Under the pieces are notes generated by a model, which saw only the letters and a program-made list of their open reading frames with translations, did no database searches and had not been told where the DNA came from. The position numbers and the translations under genes are program-made. Positions 12,531 to 20,006 of a stretch of 22,276 nt of DNA are shown here, piece by piece. The stretch comes from a virus. Each line of letters opens with the position of its first letter. The first letter of the stretch is position 1. The DNA lies in the IMG/VR virus record IMGVR_UViG_3300050124_000005, positions 1 to 22,276 of that record. One strand, given 5' to 3'.

Positions 12531-12796
12531 TCCTCCCCCTCCTTGTTGCTGATGGCGGAGCGGGCTAATCTTTTAAAATAATTTGTTATGCATTTTGGGC
12601 ATTCCTTAGGAAAGTCCTTATCACATGTAAATCCTGCAAAATGAGTACAATAGCCATAATCGCTGACAAGTTTGGCAATGCCTAATAGTGCTTTTTTAAG
12701 GGTGACATTTTCCTCCTGCAATTTTTCAACCTGTTCTTTCCACTCGTCATGGGTCAAATAATAAATGCAAGTGTCACAATCATTACTATCGTTCAT
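12527..12796 (-). CDS. Cys-rich coiled-coil small protein (89 aa)
   Basis: An N-terminal C-x-x-C (DCDTCIYY) is followed by a coiled coil (EWKEQVEKLQEENVTLKKAL), then a second Cys cluster with CTHFAGFTC and CPKCI. The cysteines could bind one or two metal ions, with the coiled coil making a dimer. No family is recognised with certainty. GGAGGGA precedes the ATG, which overlaps the upstream gene by 4 nt. It belongs to the run of Cys-rich small genes at 11999-12981. Confidence 0.65.
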   Translation of the reverse strand: MNDSNDCDTCIYYLTHDEWKEQVEKLQEENVTLKKALLGIAKLVSDYGYCTHFAGFTCDKDFPKECPKCITNYFKRLARSAISNKEGEE

Positions 12797-12981
12797 TTTT
12801 CTTTTCCCTCCGGTTCTAAAAGTTCATCTGGCAAAGTAATTTCTATGCGTCCGTAAGAATCTGAATAGTGATACCCGCATTTGCATTTGATATCAGTTTC
12901 CACAAGTCCACGTTCGTCAAAGTAAAGGTGCCTTGCGACTTCATTTTCACAATAAGGACATATAGTCTTAATTGTTTTCAT
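12793..12981 (-). CDS. Small zinc-ribbon protein (62 aa)
   Basis: The 62-aa protein has CPYCENEV near the N-terminus and CKCGYHYSD in the middle, four Cys spaced as a single zinc ribbon. An acidic ELLEPEGKEK tail follows. It may bind nucleic acid or a host protein. AGGGAAGAGG lies directly before the ATG, a strong but close ribosome-binding site. It is the first gene after the 107-nt gap downstream of the 196-aa gene. Confidence 0.7.
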   Translation of the reverse strand: MKTIKTICPYCENEVARHLYFDERGLVETDIKCKCGYHYSDSYGRIEITLPDELLEPEGKEK

Positions 12982-13088
12982 CCTCTTCCCTCTCTGCCCC
13001 TCTACGAGGCTCTACAATCGTTTTTGCTATCTGCCCCTAATCTTTATCGCTTTTACTGGTTTAATCGCTCTACGGTCACGCTACGGGG
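12982..13088. other. Non-coding gap with short direct repeats
   Basis: No gene is visible in this gap. It holds short direct repeats: CTGCCCCT at about 12994 and 13031, and several CTCTAC/GCTAC copies (around 13001, 13011, 13070 and 13080). No clear promoter or terminator can be defined by eye. It separates replication genes from the small middle genes. Confidence 0.35.
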
Positions 13089-13679
13089 TTAAGACGGCTT
13101 TTCCTCTTTAATGTTTTCCAACCCTGCTTTTAAAATTTCTATTTCAGATATACACTCTTTAAAAAACTTGGTAAGGGCATTAAGGTTTTGCTCAAATATT
13201 TTCACACGTTCAGGCGTACGCTTAATTTCATAATCGCCGCCGCCAACACTGCACGATGTAGTACTGGGCAGCTTTAAATATTTTGTAAGTTCCGGCTGAA
13301 TATTAAAAACTTTGCCGTAGTAACCATCATCAAGTTTGATTTCTTTTTTGTAGATTCTGTTTTTCTGCAAATAATCATTAATGGCACAAAATTGAGGATA
13401 TTGTTTTCTTAAATCTTTGATACAGGTAATGTGTCTACTAGCATTTTCACAGGCTTCGAAAACATCATCGTCATAAGAGATATAACATTCTTCTTGACTT
13501 ATAATGCCGTCAATCTCTATTTCGTAATAGACCAATACTGATTCGGACTGAATTTTAGCAAATACCTTTTTAACTTCCTTGACGTTTTTGGCAAATGCCT
13601 TTACTATTTCATCCAACATTACTTTTTCGACCGCTTCTGCCATTGAGCTTTTAATGTTATAATAATTATCGAGTTTCAT
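13089..13679 (-). CDS. Unknown protein after helicase gene (196 aa)
   Basis: I do not recognise this 196-aa protein. The N-terminal region is helical and charged (MAEAVEKVMLDEIVKAFAKN). A beta part follows (VLVYYEIEIDGIISQEECYI), then a Cys/His-containing helix (DVFEACENASRHITCIKDLR), a Tyr-rich middle, a Gly-rich SCSVGGGDYEI turn and a C-terminal helix. It lies just after the DnaB-like helicase gene, so a link to replication is possible. The ribosome-binding site is weak (AAAGAAG). A small hairpin (GCCC/GGGC, 13697-13708) lies upstream. Confidence 0.65.
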   Translation of the reverse strand: MKLDNYYNIKSSMAEAVEKVMLDEIVKAFAKNVKEVKKVFAKIQSESVLVYYEIEIDGIISQEECYISYDDDVFEACENASRHITCIKDLRKQYPQFCAINDYLQKNRIYKKEIKLDDGYYGKVFNIQPELTKYLKLPSTTSCSVGGGDYEIKRTPERVKIFEQNLNALTKFFKECISEIEILKAGLENIKEEKPS

Positions 13680-13709
13680 GTTTTAACTTCTTTCTGCCCT
13701 TGTGGGCGT

Positions 13710-14996
13710 TTAATCGTATCTCTTCTCAATTTCTTCAAAAGTTTGAACTCCACCCCGAAAAGTCATATCCGTAACCCCTGTTTGGCCGTATTTGTTTTTA
13801 TCAAGTAAAAATTGCGTTTGCTCTGGAATAAACTCTTCTTTTGATTTTTCGTAAACATAGGGACGGTGAATTAGTAACACATAGTCGCCATCAGCTTCAA
13901 GATTTCCACTTTCTTTCAAGTCACTCATGCGTGGTGGTTTAGGCTTTCCTGTTTTATCGGTTTGTCTTGCAACTTGACTAATTACCATCACATGACATTT
14001 ACATTGTTTCGCTAATTTTTTAAATGCTTGGCTTATGTAGTCGATTCTTTCTCTTGCGCCTCCGAATTTCTGAACCGTCCTCACACACTGAATAAAATCC
14101 ACTATCACAAAATCCGGCTTTAACTCGTAAACTTTTGCGGCGATTTCCTCAACTGTATAAATATCATCGAAAATATAAAGCTGCTTGGTGTCGTAAACCT
14201 CGGCAAGTTTTTGAGATACTTTATATTGCTGCGGCTTGTCTAAATATTTGTCTGTAAATGCCGAATAAGGAATACTAAGCATCGAACTAAAAAGGCGGTC
14301 ATAAATCTGTGTTTTGCTCATTTCTAAACTAAAAAATGCTACTTTGTTTTTGCTTTTAAATTGATTAGCTGCGATATTGATAGCAAAAGTTGTTTTACCT
14401 GTACTTGGTGGTGCTCCCAGATAAGATAAGCAGCCCTTTAAAAGTCCACCCAGCTTTTTATCAATTTTTGAAAAGCCTGTCCAAATCCTATCTTCTCGGT
14501 CAAGTGGCTTATAAATCTGCTCGTTATAACTTAATAAAAACTGCTTTTGCTCTTCGTCACTTGTGGCAACTGCTGTTTTGTTTTGTTCTTCGTCAACAAT
14601 TTTTGTAAGGGCAGGGATGAGGGTTTCCGGTTCTTCATCCCCGTAAACAATATCTTGTAATTTCGCCATCACTCGCCGCTTTTGTGACTTCGCCCTCACA
14701 ATTTCCACATATGCCCCCACGTTCCCCGTGAACGGCACTATCTGTGCAAGGTGCAATATATAGCTTTTTACATCTTCAACGCCTGTGAGGTCATTTTTCA
14801 AACGTTCGTGCAAAGTTACAAAGTCAAGTGGTTTGTTTTGGCTGTGCATTTCAAGCATGGCTGTAAAGGTTTTTTGATGTTCCAATAAGTAAAAGTCACT
14901 TGCAATTATTTTGCTGATAAGCGGTATTGCTTCTTCGGGGCTTATAAGTATTGCACCTAAAACTGACTGTTCCGCTTCAAGGCTATAATCTGTCAA
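13710..14996 (-). CDS. DnaB-like replicative helicase (428 aa, TTG start)
   Basis: This is the ring helicase that unwinds the phage replication fork. The N-terminal DnaB domain starts LEAEQSVLGAILISPEEAIP. The RecA-like domain has Walker A at about residues 195-203 (GAPPSTGKTT) and Walker B at 296-301 (FVIVDF). Next come VISQVARQTDKTGKPKPPRM and the SDLKESGNLEADGDYVLLI motif (about 358-376), typical of DnaB. FLLDKNKYGQTG near the C-terminus is the arginine-finger region variant. The start is TTG, overlapping the upstream stop as TTGA, with AGGGG 11 nt before it. Length is normal for phage DnaB proteins. Confidence 0.93.
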   Translation of the reverse strand: MTDYSLEAEQSVLGAILISPEEAIPLISKIIASDFYLLEHQKTFTAMLEMHSQNKPLDFVTLHERLKNDLTGVEDVKSYILHLAQIVPFTGNVGAYVEIVRAKSQKRRVMAKLQDIVYGDEEPETLIPALTKIVDEEQNKTAVATSDEEQKQFLLSYNEQIYKPLDREDRIWTGFSKIDKKLGGLLKGCLSYLGAPPSTGKTTFAINIAANQFKSKNKVAFFSLEMSKTQIYDRLFSSMLSIPYSAFTDKYLDKPQQYKVSQKLAEVYDTKQLYIFDDIYTVEEIAAKVYELKPDFVIVDFIQCVRTVQKFGGARERIDYISQAFKKLAKQCKCHVMVISQVARQTDKTGKPKPPRMSDLKESGNLEADGDYVLLIHRPYVYEKSKEEFIPEQTQFLLDKNKYGQTGVTDMTFRGGVQTFEEIEKRYD

Positions 14997-15724
14997 AGTC
15001 TGTCCATCCCCTCATAGCCAAAATTATTAGATTGCTTTGGTTTACTATCTTTTTCCCACGTCCTAACAGCAGCTTGCCAGTCTTTCATTTTGTTTTTGCC
15101 AATCATCCACCCTTTGCTTTCATAAAAATCAAAATATCGTTGAGGATCTACGTTGTTTTTCCTCTCCGTGCAATAAGTGGATATTTCTATAATTGTCGGT
15201 GGAATGAATTTTGTGTGTTTTCCCCCTTGGGGGTTTGGGGGTATATATTCTTTATCTATATCTACTTCTATATCTAACTCTGTAGCGTTACCTTGCGTTA
15301 CTGTAGCGTTACCGCTAACGTTACCACTCGCTAAAAGCTTTTTATTTTGTTTATATTTACTAACTCTTAGCCTTGTTTGTTCTCTTATTCTCTCTAATCC
15401 GTCAATGTTTTGATACTCGCTCCAATTTTTAACGTAAATAATATCTTCAAATATTTCAATCATTTCAAATTTTTCTAAAACATTTAAAGCTAATTTAATC
15501 ACATCAATTGGAAAATCAAACTGAATTGCAAGGCCGTCAGGATTATAAGGAATTGTGTCGGTAAAATATAAAGCACCGCTTTTATTGCTTTCCCCTGCTT
15601 GTGCCAAAAGGAATACCCATATTAAAACAATACTGTTGCCATCTGGCATTTTACGGATTCGCTTAATTTTGTGGTTGCTCATTATGCTTGTGTAAATTTT
15701 TATCCATTTAACTTCTGCCGTAAT
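14993..15724 (-). CDS. Replisome organizer / DnaD-like protein (243 aa, ATT or ACG start)
   Basis: The N-terminus reads AEVKWIKIYTSIMSNHKIKR, then GNSIVLIWVFLLAQAGESNK, the winged-helix replisome-organizer domain that binds the phage origin. A low-complexity linker (about residues 130-160) follows. The C-terminus has the GKNKMKDWQAAVRTWEKD motif used to contact the helicase loader or helicase, which is encoded directly downstream. The conserved EVKWIKI block lies upstream of the first ATG (15680-15682), which has no ribosome-binding site. GGAGGTGA at 15728-15735 instead points to ATT (15722-15724) or ACG (15719-15721). The linker DNA carries iteron-like repeats, so the origin may lie inside the gene. 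Confidence 0.88.
   Translation of the reverse strand: MTAEVKWIKIYTSIMSNHKIKRIRKMPDGNSIVLIWVFLLAQAGESNKSGALYFTDTIPYNPDGLAIQFDFPIDVIKLALNVLEKFEMIEIFEDIIYVKNWSEYQNIDGLERIREQTRLRVSKYKQNKKLLASGNVSGNATVTQGNATELDIEVDIDKEYIPPNPQGGKHTKFIPPTIIEISTYCTERKNNVDPQRYFDFYESKGWMIGKNKMKDWQAAVRTWEKDSKPKQSNNFGYEGMDRL
15241..15325. other. Candidate replication origin inside replisome-organizer gene
   Basis: Four CGTTAC(C) repeats start at 15286, 15296, 15307 and 15319, about one DNA turn apart. Two of them lie in a perfect 12-bp direct repeat, TGTAGCGTTACC (15281-15292 and 15302-15313). Next to them is an AT-rich tract (15241-15280) built of TCTATATCTA-type repeats. Iterons followed by an AT-rich unwinding tract inside the initiator gene is the layout of lambda ori in gene O. 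A G/C-run block (15221-15241) flanks the other side. Confidence 0.6.
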
Positions 15725-15735
15725 TAATCACCTCC
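15719..15735 (-). promoter_or_regulatory. Shine-Dalgarno with apparent ATT or ACG start codon
   Basis: GGAGG (15731-15735) is followed by TGATTA and then ATT (spacing 6) and ACG (spacing 9). An in-frame TGA lies just upstream, and no ATG, GTG or TTG occurs before codon 15. The conserved family N-terminus begins exactly here, so initiation must use one of these two codons. Confidence 0.6.
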
Positions 15736-16031
15736 TAAAATTCTTCTTGACCGTCTAAAGGCGTATTATCTATTTCCTTTTTGTTGTGCTTTAAAACATC
15801 AATTAATGGCGTTCTTTTGGTAGCTTCAAATGGCACGCCGAACATACCACAAGCATCATTTTTGCCCGCCCAATCCGTAGCCTCACTATGAGTTAAGCCA
15901 TAAGCCTTGCATTTTCTTAATATAGTGTCGTGATATCTCCCCTTAACGAAATTACAGCACTCTTTGCATTGGTGATAAATATGAGTTATGCCGTATTCTT
16001 TGTGCATAGCATTTATTTTGCGGTCTGCCAT
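15735..16031 (-). CDS. Cys-rich phage protein, probable zinc binder (98 aa)
   Basis: Start chosen at the ATG with AAAGGA 7 nt upstream rather than at a GTG nine codons earlier, which falls in a hairpin. The protein begins MADRKINAMHKEYGITHIYH and carries CKECCNFVKGRYHD, then RKCKAYGL and DACGMFGVPF. The four or more Cys and His residues make a likely metal-binding fold seen in phage genes beside RecT or replication modules. Function is unknown. Its stop codon overlaps the ribosome-binding site of the replisome organizer. Confidence 0.7.
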   Translation of the reverse strand: MADRKINAMHKEYGITHIYHQCKECCNFVKGRYHDTILRKCKAYGLTHSEATDWAGKNDACGMFGVPFEATKRTPLIDVLKHNKKEIDNTPLDGQEEF

Positions 16032-16045
16032 TTTTAATCCTTTCG

Positions 16046-16063
16046 GGGCAGTTTTCACCGCCC
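16046..16063 (-). promoter_or_regulatory. Hairpin in leader of the Cys-rich gene
   Basis: On the minus strand GGGCGG pairs with CTGCCC (one G-U) around a TGAAAA loop. It lies just upstream of the AAAGGA ribosome-binding site of the gene starting at 16031. It lacks a U-tract, so it is not a terminator; it may affect mRNA processing or translation. Confidence 0.35.
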
Positions 16064-16092
16064 ATTTATACTAACTGTAATCAAAAATCTCC

Positions 16093-16794
16093 TTAAGCAA
16101 TATAAACTTCTGCGCCCGTAGCCGCCTGCACTCTCTTTTTAAAATCTGTAGCACTGGCATTGTTGGCACTTAAATGTAACAAATAAACCTGCTTAATTGT
16201 GTTCTGCGTGTTATTAGCTTTTAGCAATGCAATGGTGTTTTCAATATCCATATGAGATTGATATAATCGCCTTTTAATCTCTGCGGCCGTCTGCCCATCT
16301 TCAACGGCTTCGTTAAGCGTATCAACCGAATAATTAGCTTCAACCATCATGTGACTGATTCCTTTAAAAACATAATCTACATAATAAGTATCGGTCACAA
16401 ACAAGAGTTTTTCTTTGGTTTCGACACTTTTAATGAGGTACCCGAAATTTGTAACATCGTGGTGGACCGGAAAAGGAATAATCTCAAAAGTGCCAACTGT
16501 AAACCGTTCTAGAGGCTTGATTGTATGTAGTCTGTAACCCTCTAGCGTGAGTTCTGCGGCGGTATCTGTCGAACAGTATAATTCTATTCCTGCGCTCATA
16601 ACTGCTCTCGCCGCCTTGCTATGGTCGCCATGCTGATGACTTATAAGGCAAGCACTAATTCCCGACAAATTAAAGTTACAGCCCTCTTTGATTCTTTTTA
16701 TTGGGATTCCAGCCTCGATTAAGAGGCTGGTTGTCCCATCTGAAATTCTGTAGCAGTTGCCGGAGCTGCCGGAAGCAATCACATTAATTTTCAT
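16093..16794 (-). CDS. Metallo-beta-lactamase-fold hydrolase, YycJ/WalJ-like (233 aa)
   Basis: The start MKINVIASGSSGNCYRI and the ISHQHGDHSKAARAV motif (H53, H55, D57, H58) are those of metallo-beta-lactamase-fold hydrolases close to YycJ/WalJ. Further metal ligands are probable in FPVHHDVTNFGY (about 109-120), VTDTYY (about 133-138) and VYLLHLS near the C-terminus. Related proteins include DNA and RNA nucleases; YycJ homologues have been described as 5'-3' exonucleases. Here it directly follows recT (11-nt overlap), which suggests it supplies the nuclease of the recombination module. No clear ribosome-binding site, so translation is likely coupled. Confidence 0.85.
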   Translation of the reverse strand: MKINVIASGSSGNCYRISDGTTSLLIEAGIPIKRIKEGCNFNLSGISACLISHQHGDHSKAARAVMSAGIELYCSTDTAAELTLEGYRLHTIKPLERFTVGTFEIIPFPVHHDVTNFGYLIKSVETKEKLLFVTDTYYVDYVFKGISHMMVEANYSVDTLNEAVEDGQTAAEIKRRLYQSHMDIENTIALLKANNTQNTIKQVYLLHLSANNASATDFKKRVQAATGAEVYIA

Positions 16795-17806
16795 TGAATG
16801 GAAGCTTTATGCCAGGTGCTATATCGGGTATAACCTCACCTGTTTCAGTGTCAACATCCGTATATGGAGTTTCGGGCATTGGCAACCGATTCGCGTTTTC
16901 TGAAATTTCTTCGTCAATATAAATTTTTTCAAATTTGTCCTCACGGTCACGAATACGCAAAGTTTCAGCATCGATTTTAGCAGGGTCACGAGTAATATTA
17001 CTTTCGCCATAAACGAATCGCTTTAAAGTCTTTAGACACATTTCATCATGCCATCCGTCAATATGCTCCGTGGTACTTTTAGCTTTGCCGTTGTCATCTT
17101 TGCCCCAAATGGTTTTATCCCCACCCCAAAACTCGGCAGCAGCATATTTAGGTTTACGCTTTAAAATATCTTTGTAAGATAAAAATACAAGTTTATTTTT
17201 AGTTGGGTCTGCAAATTCAAGATACCCAAAACCGCCTTTAATCTCGCCCCTGTCAAATGGATTAGTTATACTAAACGTATAGCGGTCAAAAGGTGTTTCA
17301 TCAGATTTTTTAATAATTCCAAACTCATCAGTAACATAAACAAGCTCACAAGTTACATTTTTAGGCGGTTCGCTTGCATATTTCATAGCCACAAGTTCTA
17401 TGCCCAGATAGCCAAGCATAAAGGTAATATCATACTTGTTAACGGTAGTGTCTTTATAAGGGATAGCGTTAATATTGTTCTTGCTCATAATATCAAGCCC
17501 AAGTTTTGAATAATGCACCACATCGAGTGCAACATCATTAAGGTTGATGTTATCCCACGAGTAAGCTAAACTGTTGACTTTATCAGCCTTTGCATATTTA
17601 TTTTTTGCAATACGCTCTGTTTCTGCCTTTTTTAAAGCTCTGTCTATACCGATAAAATAGCCTTTAATTAAATTGCGCTGTGCATTTGAAATTTCTAACT
17701 TTTCGCCGCCCGTGCCTTGAAATTCGACAAGCACCTTATTTGTAAAACGTTCGCTTTGAGTAGGCTGCACCTTTGCAATTTCCTGTGTTTTTTTAGTTTC
17801 TGACAT
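16784..17806 (-). CDS. recT: RecT-family single-strand annealing protein (340 aa)
   Basis: RecT anneals complementary single strands and drives phage recombination. The protein has the family layout. An N-terminal helix region (SNAQRNLIKGYFIGIDRALK) leads to NDVALDVVHYSKLGLDIMSK and NNINAIPYKDTTVNKYDITF. The core strands are MLGYLGIELVAMKYASEP and VYVTDEFGIIKKS, and then comes ITNPFDRGEIKGGFGYLEF. The C-terminus is acidic and Pro-rich (DTETGEVIPDIAPGI), as is common for a tail that binds the host single-strand-binding protein. The ATG overlaps the ATPase stop (TAATG), with GAGG upstream. Confidence 0.92.
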   Translation of the reverse strand: MSETKKTQEIAKVQPTQSERFTNKVLVEFQGTGGEKLEISNAQRNLIKGYFIGIDRALKKAETERIAKNKYAKADKVNSLAYSWDNINLNDVALDVVHYSKLGLDIMSKNNINAIPYKDTTVNKYDITFMLGYLGIELVAMKYASEPPKNVTCELVYVTDEFGIIKKSDETPFDRYTFSITNPFDRGEIKGGFGYLEFADPTKNKLVFLSYKDILKRKPKYAAAEFWGGDKTIWGKDDNGKAKSTTEHIDGWHDEMCLKTLKRFVYGESNITRDPAKIDAETLRIRDREDKFEKIYIDEEISENANRLPMPETPYTDVDTETGEVIPDIAPGIKLPFNEN

Positions 17807-19701
17807 TATTCTTTTACCTCAACTTTCAAATTTTTTACGCCTTTTACGGCTTTCAAACAAATTAACTGTGCTGTGGTTTCAAGGTCTTTTGTTATACCCT
17901 CGGCATCATCGAAAAATATAGGTGCAGACACACCGTAGAACTCGCTAAGAGTATTGATAATATCAAGTCCTGCGTGTGCTTTTTCGCCCCTTGAAAGTCC
18001 TGTTGAACCGTTCGGATAAAGCACGTTGCAGCATTCGGATTCTTCGCCGTTTTTCTGCATTTCGAAAAGCTGAAACTTAACAATCTTAAACTTACCATTG
18101 ACTGCGATTTCAAGCGCTTTTGCTTTGGCCTTAACGTAATTCTCACAAAGCTTAACCGCTTTTTGATATTGTTCAAGTTCAACATTTAAGGCCTTTTCTT
18201 GCTCCATGAGTTCAACAACGCGCTTTTCGCGTTCTGCTTTTAATTTAAGCCATGTGATAAGTTTGTCCTTTTCCTCTATGCCCTCTTGTAAGGCGTTTAT
18301 ATCAACCTGTAGCGCATCAATCTTCTCCTGCTTATTACTTGCCGCTGCTCCCTTTATGCGCTCGTGTAGGGCGTCAAGTCTATCCTGCAAAACCTTGCAT
18401 TCATCTGTGTTTTCAAAGTCTGGGGTTATCCGCATTGAAGTGCTGCTTTCTATTCGGACTGTGAGGGCTGTAATCTCAACATTGAGTGCCGCGGTACCGG
18501 CCTTTTGCTCGTCAATCAACTTTTGATTTTCAATGTAATCGGAATTGATTTTATCTCCCTTGGTGTGGATAAGTTCAAGGGCGTTGCTTCGGCGCGTGTT
18601 GAACGCTGATTTTGCCGTCTCGACTTGATCTTCTGGTAAATCACGATTACAAGTTGGGCAAACAGTTTCACCGTCCCAAACCTTGTTTTCCCACCCTTTT
18701 TTATCAGTTTGTAAATCCTTTCTGACATAAGAAAGAGTACCCAATATTCCAGTAATCTGCCCTATCGCATATTTACAATCATTTAGGATGTGGTTTTTAT
18801 TATTAAGTTCAGATTCGAGTTGAGAAATTCCGCTTTTAATCTTTGCGTTTTCAGCCTCAATAGCCTTAACATATGTAGCCCTTGCCTGAATAATCTCGGT
18901 TTCTGTGTTGGAAATATCACGCCGTTTTTGGTTCATGGCGGTGTCGCTTTTGAGGTTGCTTAACTCGGTTTCAAGTTGGATTTTTCTGACCTTTAAATCT
19001 CCGGTCTCACGCCATATCTTTTTAGCATCGCCCTCCACCTGGGGAATGTTTCGGCGAGCCTCGTTAATAACTGACGGCATGGCATCAATCTTTTTGGAGA
19101 ACTCTTTAGCTTGCTGCTTTTTAAGGGCGTAAAATTCCTCAAACGAGCGGCCGGCTGATAAACTTTCAAGTTCTGCGTTCATCTGCACATAAAGCCCGCC
19201 CGCAATTTTAACCAGTGTTTCGCGCCTGTTCTGCCACGAAAGCGATTCGCTAAAATATCTCGGATTAGTGATAAGCTTAAAAACATCTTCGCTGATAAGA
19301 GAGCTGACCGCCGCTTGATATTCCCCAGCCTTGACTTCAAGTTCGTTTATAAAATATCTTACCTTGCTGCCGTCATATACCTTAATACCATCACGTTTCG
19401 GCCACTGCTCGGCATAGATCTTTTTAAGGGTAATTGTCTTGCCCTCGTGTTCGAGCGTACCTATGACCGTAGGCTCTAACTGCTCACCTGTAATCGGATT
19501 ACCATCAAGGTCATGCGGTTTTAAATCATAGTCTTTGCGGTCTGCGCTATCTTTACCAAACATAAGCCATAAAAAAGAATCCTCAACTGTGGTTTTCCCT
19601 GCTCCATTTTCGCCATAGATATTAATGTTTTTGCCTTGCGCATCAATGACGAGTGCCGATATTCCCCTAAAGTTTGTTATGCTGTTTTTTAATAATTTCA
19701 T
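17806..19701 (-). CDS. SbcC/Rad50-like SMC-type ATPase (631 aa)
   Basis: The N-terminal ATPase part has Walker A at about residues 30-38 (GENGAGKTT), inside INIYGENGAGKTTVEDSFLW. Long coiled coils follow, broken by a zinc-hook motif CPTCNRDLP (C348, C351). The C-terminal ATPase part has the ABC signature TGLSRGEKAHAGLDI and Walker B PIFFDDAEGI. The layout is that of a short Rad50/SbcC protein, which tethers and opens DNA ends for a nuclease. No SbcD nuclease gene is present; the neighbouring hydrolase may fill that role. GGAGA precedes the ATG. It overlaps the 42-aa gene in another frame. Confidence 0.9.
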   Translation of the reverse strand: MKLLKNSITNFRGISALVIDAQGKNINIYGENGAGKTTVEDSFLWLMFGKDSADRKDYDLKPHDLDGNPITGEQLEPTVIGTLEHEGKTITLKKIYAEQWPKRDGIKVYDGSKVRYFINELEVKAGEYQAAVSSLISEDVFKLITNPRYFSESLSWQNRRETLVKIAGGLYVQMNAELESLSAGRSFEEFYALKKQQAKEFSKKIDAMPSVINEARRNIPQVEGDAKKIWRETGDLKVRKIQLETELSNLKSDTAMNQKRRDISNTETEIIQARATYVKAIEAENAKIKSGISQLESELNNKNHILNDCKYAIGQITGILGTLSYVRKDLQTDKKGWENKVWDGETVCPTCNRDLPEDQVETAKSAFNTRRSNALELIHTKGDKINSDYIENQKLIDEQKAGTAALNVEITALTVRIESSTSMRITPDFENTDECKVLQDRLDALHERIKGAAASNKQEKIDALQVDINALQEGIEEKDKLITWLKLKAEREKRVVELMEQEKALNVELEQYQKAVKLCENYVKAKAKALEIAVNGKFKIVKFQLFEMQKNGEESECCNVLYPNGSTGLSRGEKAHAGLDIINTLSEFYGVSAPIFFDDAEGITKDLETTAQLICLKAVKGVKNLKVEVKE

Positions 19702-19795
19702 TTATATTCTCCGTTTCGTTTAATCTATCAGGCTCTAAAAACCGCTGTTCTTGTCTTTCAACTTGTGAGGTGTTGTATGCATTAAGATCAGACAT
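19667..19795 (-). CDS. Small charged protein overlapping ATPase gene (42 aa)
   Basis: A 42-aa frame starts with GAGG 7 nt upstream and overlaps the gene before it by 8 nt (ATGTCTGA). It ends 35 nt inside the ATPase gene in another frame. The protein (MSDLNAYNTSQVERQEQRFL, then a polar helix with NEIIKKQHNK) is polar and helical. It fills what would otherwise be an 86-nt gap and may serve to couple translation of the ATPase gene. No family is recognised. Confidence 0.5.
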   Translation of the reverse strand: MSDLNAYNTSQVERQEQRFLEPDRLNETENINEIIKKQHNKL

Positions 19796-20006
19796 TTAGA
19801 GCCTCTTTGTAAGGGAAACTCGCAGAATGCATATCAATATGGTTTTCTTCATGTACTGTGTTCCCAATACAGACACTATCACCTAGCACATAGGCGGTTA
19901 TGTACCCGTCCGGCGTATTGTGGTACTTCTTTGAATATCTTTTTAAGTGTCTCATTAGGGCAATGGTATCCTGCTCAAAAGTAGTTAATTTTTCCTCTGC
20001 CATCAT
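19788..20006 (-). CDS. Unknown small protein (72 aa)
   Basis: The 72-aa protein has an N-terminal helix (TTFEQDTIALMRHLKRYSKK) and a beta part (DGYITAYVLGDSVCIGNTVH) with several His and Glu residues (HEENHIDMH). Two adjacent ATGs follow AGGAGG, at 4 and 7 nt; either could be the start. It overlaps the 244-aa gene by 4 nt. No family is recognised. The His-rich loop could bind a metal, but this is only suggestive. Confidence 0.68.
   Translation of the reverse strand: MMAEEKLTTFEQDTIALMRHLKRYSKKYHNTPDGYITAYVLGDSVCIGNTVHEENHIDMHSASFPYKEALNV

Noticed and set aside
13697-13708. GCCC/GGGC hairpin after the helicase gene as a terminator
   Set aside because: The stem is only 4 bp and is followed by a purine-rich ribosome-binding-like sequence, not a U-tract.
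15221-15241. Runs of G on the plus strand that could suggest a G-quadruplex
   Set aside because: Only three G/C runs with mixed strand polarity are present, and they encode the PPNPQGG linker; not enough for a quadruplex call. Kept only as a flank of the candidate origin.
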